A stretch of 64,000 bases of DNA from CBDAPI01 sp965248635 (lineage in GTDB: Bacteria; Acidobacteriota; UBA6911; RPQK01; CBDAPI01): positions 3,968,001 to 4,032,000 of the forward strand of contig OZ252114.1 of NCBI GenBank assembly GCA_965248635.1, read 5' to 3'. Numbering within the stretch: position 1 is the first letter of the stretch; each line of letters opens with the position of its first letter. Below are positions 60,879 through 64,000 of this stretch, piece by piece. Made by a program: the position numbers and the translations under genes. Under the pieces are notes generated by a model that saw nothing but the letters and a program-made list of their open reading frames with translations, did no database searches and was not told the DNA's origin.

Positions 60879-62488
60879 TGGCTGGCGGCGACGCGCTGGC
60901 CGTCCTTACCCTCCTCGCGGATCCGGAATCGCTCTGCTATTTCTTCCTTCTGGTCGGAAATGGCGTCATGGATCGAAATGTGAAGCCGATATTCTCCCGG
61001 TGAATCGTCCAGGTAGAGAAGTGTGGAGATCGCGGCTCGATCGCCCAAAAAGGTCATACCCATCTCGTCCAGTTTGAGCTGCTTGATGTCCCGCTCCGCA
61101 TGGTCAAGGATGCGAAGTAAGATTCTCAGGTCTGGCTCTCCGGAGGCCTCATCGACGGCAAAGTTGTAAAGCTCGAAATAGACACCGATTCTGTCCCCGA
61201 CAAGAAACGAATTGCCCTGCAGATTCGGGTACACCTTCAGGCCCGAGAGAGTGGCAAAAGGAGCCAGTGGGTTTCCCTCGCGGTCGAAACGGATACGGTC
61301 GGCCAGTATGAGCGGACTGAAAAACATCCGGCCTTTCACTTGCCGGGGGGCCACAATGACATGTCTGGATGTTCCGATTTTGCCCGAGTGGGCGTCACGA
61401 ACGACCCACTCCATCTTGTAGCGGCCCGACTTGAGGGGAATGGGGTGCTGGTACATGGAGCGTCCCAGTTGGGCCAGCTGTCCCGTGCCCGGGTCGTCCA
61501 CGTAGACCCGATCCTCAAACTCATACTGAATTCTTCCCGAGAGATCGTGAACTGCGCCGTAGACTTCAACCCGCGCCTTGTTGCTCACCCCTTCGGGCTT
61601 GTAGCTCAACTCCCGGTTGGAGATCTGTAAGGTCACAGGGGCAACGAAGCGATCCTCTGCGATCCAGAAGAGACTGGCCTGGGTTGCAACCGGCAACTCC
61701 CCGTAATAGATGCGGGTCTCCACCACTTTCTGTAGATCTTTGAACTTGATCGGGGGAGGGCTCAGGGCAATGAAATAGTCCTCCAGGATTTGAAAGGAAC
61801 TCTTTCTAATGCCCAGGCTGCGGTGATCCAGGGGCCGAAGGAGATATTGTTCCCGGACTCGGTCGCCCCGCGTTTTGCTGCCCATCTGCTCCTCGAGGGT
61901 GAGGCCCTGACCCGTCATCAGCAGCGCGTCCTTCTCGTCCGGAGTGAGAGCCAGTTTGTAGTTGCCGTTCATTCCGGCATCCACGAACTCAAACTGGATG
62001 TCGGTTCCCAGGCCTTCAATGTATCGGTAACTCCACACCTCATAGGGGAAGGTTGTCGTTGAACCTCCGCCCTCGTTCAAAGACCGGAAGTAAAGCCCGC
62101 CCATGGGGTGCATTTCGATGTGACTGGGGGGACCGTGAATAATGTAGAGGCGTCCTCGATCTGACAGCCATCCGTCACGACCCGACTTGAAACGCTCGTT
62201 GGCATAGGCGATCCGTCGATAGTGCTCCTCCTTGAATTCATTGGCCTTGGTCTGTGGATCCGTATCTCGACGCCCCCAGAACTGCTCGATGAACCTCTGT
62301 TTCTCGTCGGCGGTGGTAAGTCGGCTGAACACATCCTTCTCTTGGAGGCTGATGATGTGACGGACGTCTTGATCCAGCCACTTCTTGAAGTAGTCTTCCT
62401 GTTCTTCGTCTACGGTCTGCTGGGCTGTCACCGGTGAAGTCACCAGCAGCAACAGCAGGTAAGGCAGGAGTCTCTTGGCTTCCATCAT
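60875..62488 (-). CDS. GWxTD domain-containing protein, exported
   Basis: 537 aa with signal peptide (LLPYLLLLLVTSPVTAQ). The domain named for the Gly-Trp-x-Thr-Asp motif is seen as FIEQFWGRRDTDPQT followed by SGRDGWLSDRGRLYIIHGPP (Ser for Thr in the motif). The rest is beta-rich and probably periplasmic. GWxTD proteins are typical of Acidobacteriota and relatives and have no assigned function. Lies between DUF1080 (72 bp upstream) and the TPR gene. Confidence 0.82.
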   Translation of the reverse strand: MMEAKRLLPYLLLLLVTSPVTAQQTVDEEQEDYFKKWLDQDVRHIISLQEKDVFSRLTTADEKQRFIEQFWGRRDTDPQTKANEFKEEHYRRIAYANERFKSGRDGWLSDRGRLYIIHGPPSHIEMHPMGGLYFRSLNEGGGSTTTFPYEVWSYRYIEGLGTDIQFEFVDAGMNGNYKLALTPDEKDALLMTGQGLTLEEQMGSKTRGDRVREQYLLRPLDHRSLGIRKSSFQILEDYFIALSPPPIKFKDLQKVVETRIYYGELPVATQASLFWIAEDRFVAPVTLQISNRELSYKPEGVSNKARVEVYGAVHDLSGRIQYEFEDRVYVDDPGTGQLAQLGRSMYQHPIPLKSGRYKMEWVVRDAHSGKIGTSRHVIVAPRQVKGRMFFSPLILADRIRFDREGNPLAPFATLSGLKVYPNLQGNSFLVGDRIGVYFELYNFAVDEASGEPDLRILLRILDHAERDIKQLKLDEMGMTFLGDRAAISTLLYLDDSPGEYRLHISIHDAISDQKEEIAERFRIREEGKDGQRVAASQ

Positions 62489-62560
62489 CTGGCACCAGAT
62501 TATACCCGATGGCCAGTCGGGCTTGCAGGGACGGCAGGAGTGCCGGGCTCGGGGTCGGCC

Positions 62561-63796
62561 CTACTCCGCTACCAGGATTTCAATGTTCCTGAACATGACA
62601 TCGACGTCCTGACTGCCGTGCACCTGGAGGGCCAGGTGACCCTCCTGTCTGCCGGGATCGTCCCGCAAGTCGGCCGATTTCACGTCGTTGACATGGACTA
62701 CCACCCTGCGGCCCCGCGCCGATACCGTCATCCGGTTCCACTCCCCGGGTTTGAAGTAGCTGGCCACTTCAGCTGGATCGGGCTGGGACACCCAGCCCCG
62801 ACCGGCCGTTTCGTAGAGCCCTCCGGCATCCTTCTCGGCATCGATTTCCGCCTGGAAGCCGGCGACCCCCACCGGGTCATCCTCGAGCCGTTCCACGCGA
62901 AAATAAAGACCGCTGTTTCCCTCTAGGGCCTTGTACTCGAGTCGTGCAGTAAAGTCCCGAAACGTCTCGTCACTGATGAGCAGCCCATGCTCTTTGGCCA
63001 AGCGGCTGGCTCGGGCGTGCAGAACCCCGTCTTCGACTGTCCAGGTGCCTCCCCCGATCGGGGACCAGCCCGTTAACGTCTCACCGTGCCAGAGAGGCTG
63101 CCAGACGTGCCGGCCCAGGTCCTTTACCCGGATGTTACGCCAGCGCACCTCCGCCGGATGAGGACCCTTGAAACTGTGGACCTGGAGGCCGATGAAACCG
63201 ACCTGGGTCACCGCATCCACCAAATCGGCACAGGGCACGCCGTTGATCCAGGTCTGGATCCGGTCACCCATGGCGACGACGCGATACTGGTTCCATTCAT
63301 GATCCTTGAGCGCTGTCCGGGCGACCGGGTCCTCTTCAATGTTCTGCAGCCACCCCCGGCGGGCTTCGTCATAGATTCCTCCTGACGTGCCTGTCTCCTG
63401 GTTGGAGATCTCGACCTGGTAGCCGTAAACCCTGCCCGCCGGGTAGACCTCTCCATCCCGCCCCGGAATCGGTGTGTCGTCTGGATAGGTCTGGCTGCGG
63501 ATCTGGACGCCCGAATTCAGTGCGGGATCGTGCTTCACTTCGAACTCGAGTATGAAATCAGCATAGGGCCGCTTCGTGCACAGGAAGGTGTTGGGGCTTC
63601 CTTCCACGGTTGTGCCAACGATTGCTCCGTCCTCGACCCGGTAATCAGCGTGCCCGCTTTGAGCCTCCCATCCGCTCAAGGTCTCTCCATCGAAAATCGG
63701 TTCGAGCCCGTCCTCGGAAGGGGGCGGACTTTGCGGCGCCGAACCACATGCCAGCGCAAGAGCCATTAGACTGATCAAGAGTCCATGTTGTTTCAT
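62561..63796 (-). CDS. Lipoprotein with two DUF1080 (3-keto-disaccharide hydrolase) domains
   Basis: 411 aa from ATG 63796 (MKQHGLLISLMALALACGS), giving a lipobox ALAC; an upstream ATG at 63805 adds three residues. The first DUF1080 domain (FDGETLSGWEAQSG, ... FEVKHDPALNSGVQIRSQ, ... FIGLQVHSFKG) spans about 40-215, and a second (HGETLTGWSPIGGG, ... EYKALEGNSGLYFRVE, ... GHLALQVHGSQD) about 220-400. Concanavalin-like folds of this type hydrolyse 3-keto-glycosides. A surface role in sugar breakdown is likely. It is the first gene of a minus-strand run ending in CocE. Confidence 0.88.
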   Translation of the reverse strand: MKQHGLLISLMALALACGSAPQSPPPSEDGLEPIFDGETLSGWEAQSGHADYRVEDGAIVGTTVEGSPNTFLCTKRPYADFILEFEVKHDPALNSGVQIRSQTYPDDTPIPGRDGEVYPAGRVYGYQVEISNQETGTSGGIYDEARRGWLQNIEEDPVARTALKDHEWNQYRVVAMGDRIQTWINGVPCADLVDAVTQVGFIGLQVHSFKGPHPAEVRWRNIRVKDLGRHVWQPLWHGETLTGWSPIGGGTWTVEDGVLHARASRLAKEHGLLISDETFRDFTARLEYKALEGNSGLYFRVERLEDDPVGVAGFQAEIDAEKDAGGLYETAGRGWVSQPDPAEVASYFKPGEWNRMTVSARGRRVVVHVNDVKSADLRDDPGRQEGHLALQVHGSQDVDVMFRNIEILVAE

Positions 63797-64000
63797 TATC
63801 CTCATCCTTTTACTTATCGAGTGGAGTTTCAGGGTAGTCTAACAACTCTCCCGTTGCTAACGCACGGGCTTCGGTCGGATTTCTTTCCTCTTTTGCAACA
63901 CCCGCCTGCATTGAGCGGCGCCCAAGTCACCGCTTGCCCTTGCGGCACCCCGGGTTTATGATCTCACTTGAACTCGGTGCTCTTGAGTGAAGGGTTTCAT
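63797..64000. other. Terminal intergenic sequence
   Basis: Upstream region of the DUF1080 gene to the window end. No gene, repeat or clear promoter motif was recognised. Confidence 0.3.

Noticed and set aside
1..64000. CRISPR arrays, tRNA or rRNA genes
   Set aside because: No regularly spaced repeats, no cloverleaf-like segments and no rRNA-like sequence were noticed on reading.

Overview
This window looks like a GC-rich (roughly 60%) heterotrophic environmental bacterium. The gene mix points to Acidobacteriota or a relative: a GWxTD protein, an ASPIC/UnbV FG-GAP protein, DUF1080, DUF1549 and DUF3604 remnants or genes, sulfatases, many CocE/NonD hydrolases, and oxidoreductases and hydrolases carrying Tat-type or lipoprotein signals. 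No rRNA, tRNA or CRISPR array was seen. The taxonomy is an inference from gene content only.

Layout. 1-8 kb: a CocE/NonD hydrolase, a serine beta-lactamase-like hydrolase, an IS110-family transposon and a large exported GH2 glycosidase. 8.0-9.0 kb: a patch of gene debris holding a DUF1549/PSCyt1 remnant fused to an ATPase tail, a tiny lipoprotein ORF and the N-terminus of an M81 (MlrC-like) peptidase. 9-14 kb, minus strand: a divergent Nramp-fold transporter with an inserted EF-hand-like segment, a GNAT acetyltransferase and a frameshifted CocE hydrolase. 14-32 kb: a sugar-acid type catabolic region with a beta-propeller glycosidase-like protein, DapA-family aldolase, alpha/beta hydrolase, two SDRs, an L-rhamnonate-dehydratase-like enzyme, an M24 peptidase, a complete TRAP transporter (DctPQM), a sugar isomerase plus Gfo/Idh/MocA dehydrogenase pair, a second enolase-superfamily enzyme, a 3-hydroxyacyl-CoA dehydrogenase and a ThDP enzyme. 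32-45 kb, minus strand: YkvI-like transporter, sulfatase, DUF3604 protein, then a tight HyuB-CocE-TPR-FG-GAP/ASPIC operon. 45-50.7 kb: malate synthase G, HpcH/HpaI aldolase and a HAD phosphatase, mixed with three or four truncated genes. 50.8-64 kb: a Tat-exported protein of unknown function, CocE-HyuB-HyuA on the plus strand, facing a minus-strand run DUF1080, GWxTD, TPR, CocE.

How it fits together. The enolase-superfamily dehydratases, DapA and HpaI aldolases, SDRs, lactonase-like hydrolase and TRAP importer suggest uptake and oxidative breakdown of a (deoxy)sugar acid. Malate synthase G would consume glyoxylate. A second theme is repeated linkage of secreted CocE hydrolases with ATP-dependent hydantoinase/oxoprolinase subunits and TPR proteins, suggesting turnover of amides or cyclic amides. 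The window holds five CocE genes (one frameshifted) plus two C-terminal remnants. Together with at least eight gene fragments, an IS110 element, a 163-bp MITE-like element and dispersed palindromes, this shows heavy duplication and decay.

Most notable observations: the Nramp variant with EF-hand insertion and altered metal site; active-site losses in an SDR (YxxxM) and an alpha/beta hydrolase (Gly at the nucleophile elbow); the IS110 leader hairpin and a candidate bridge-RNA region; and palindromes that contain the stop codons of the genes they separate.
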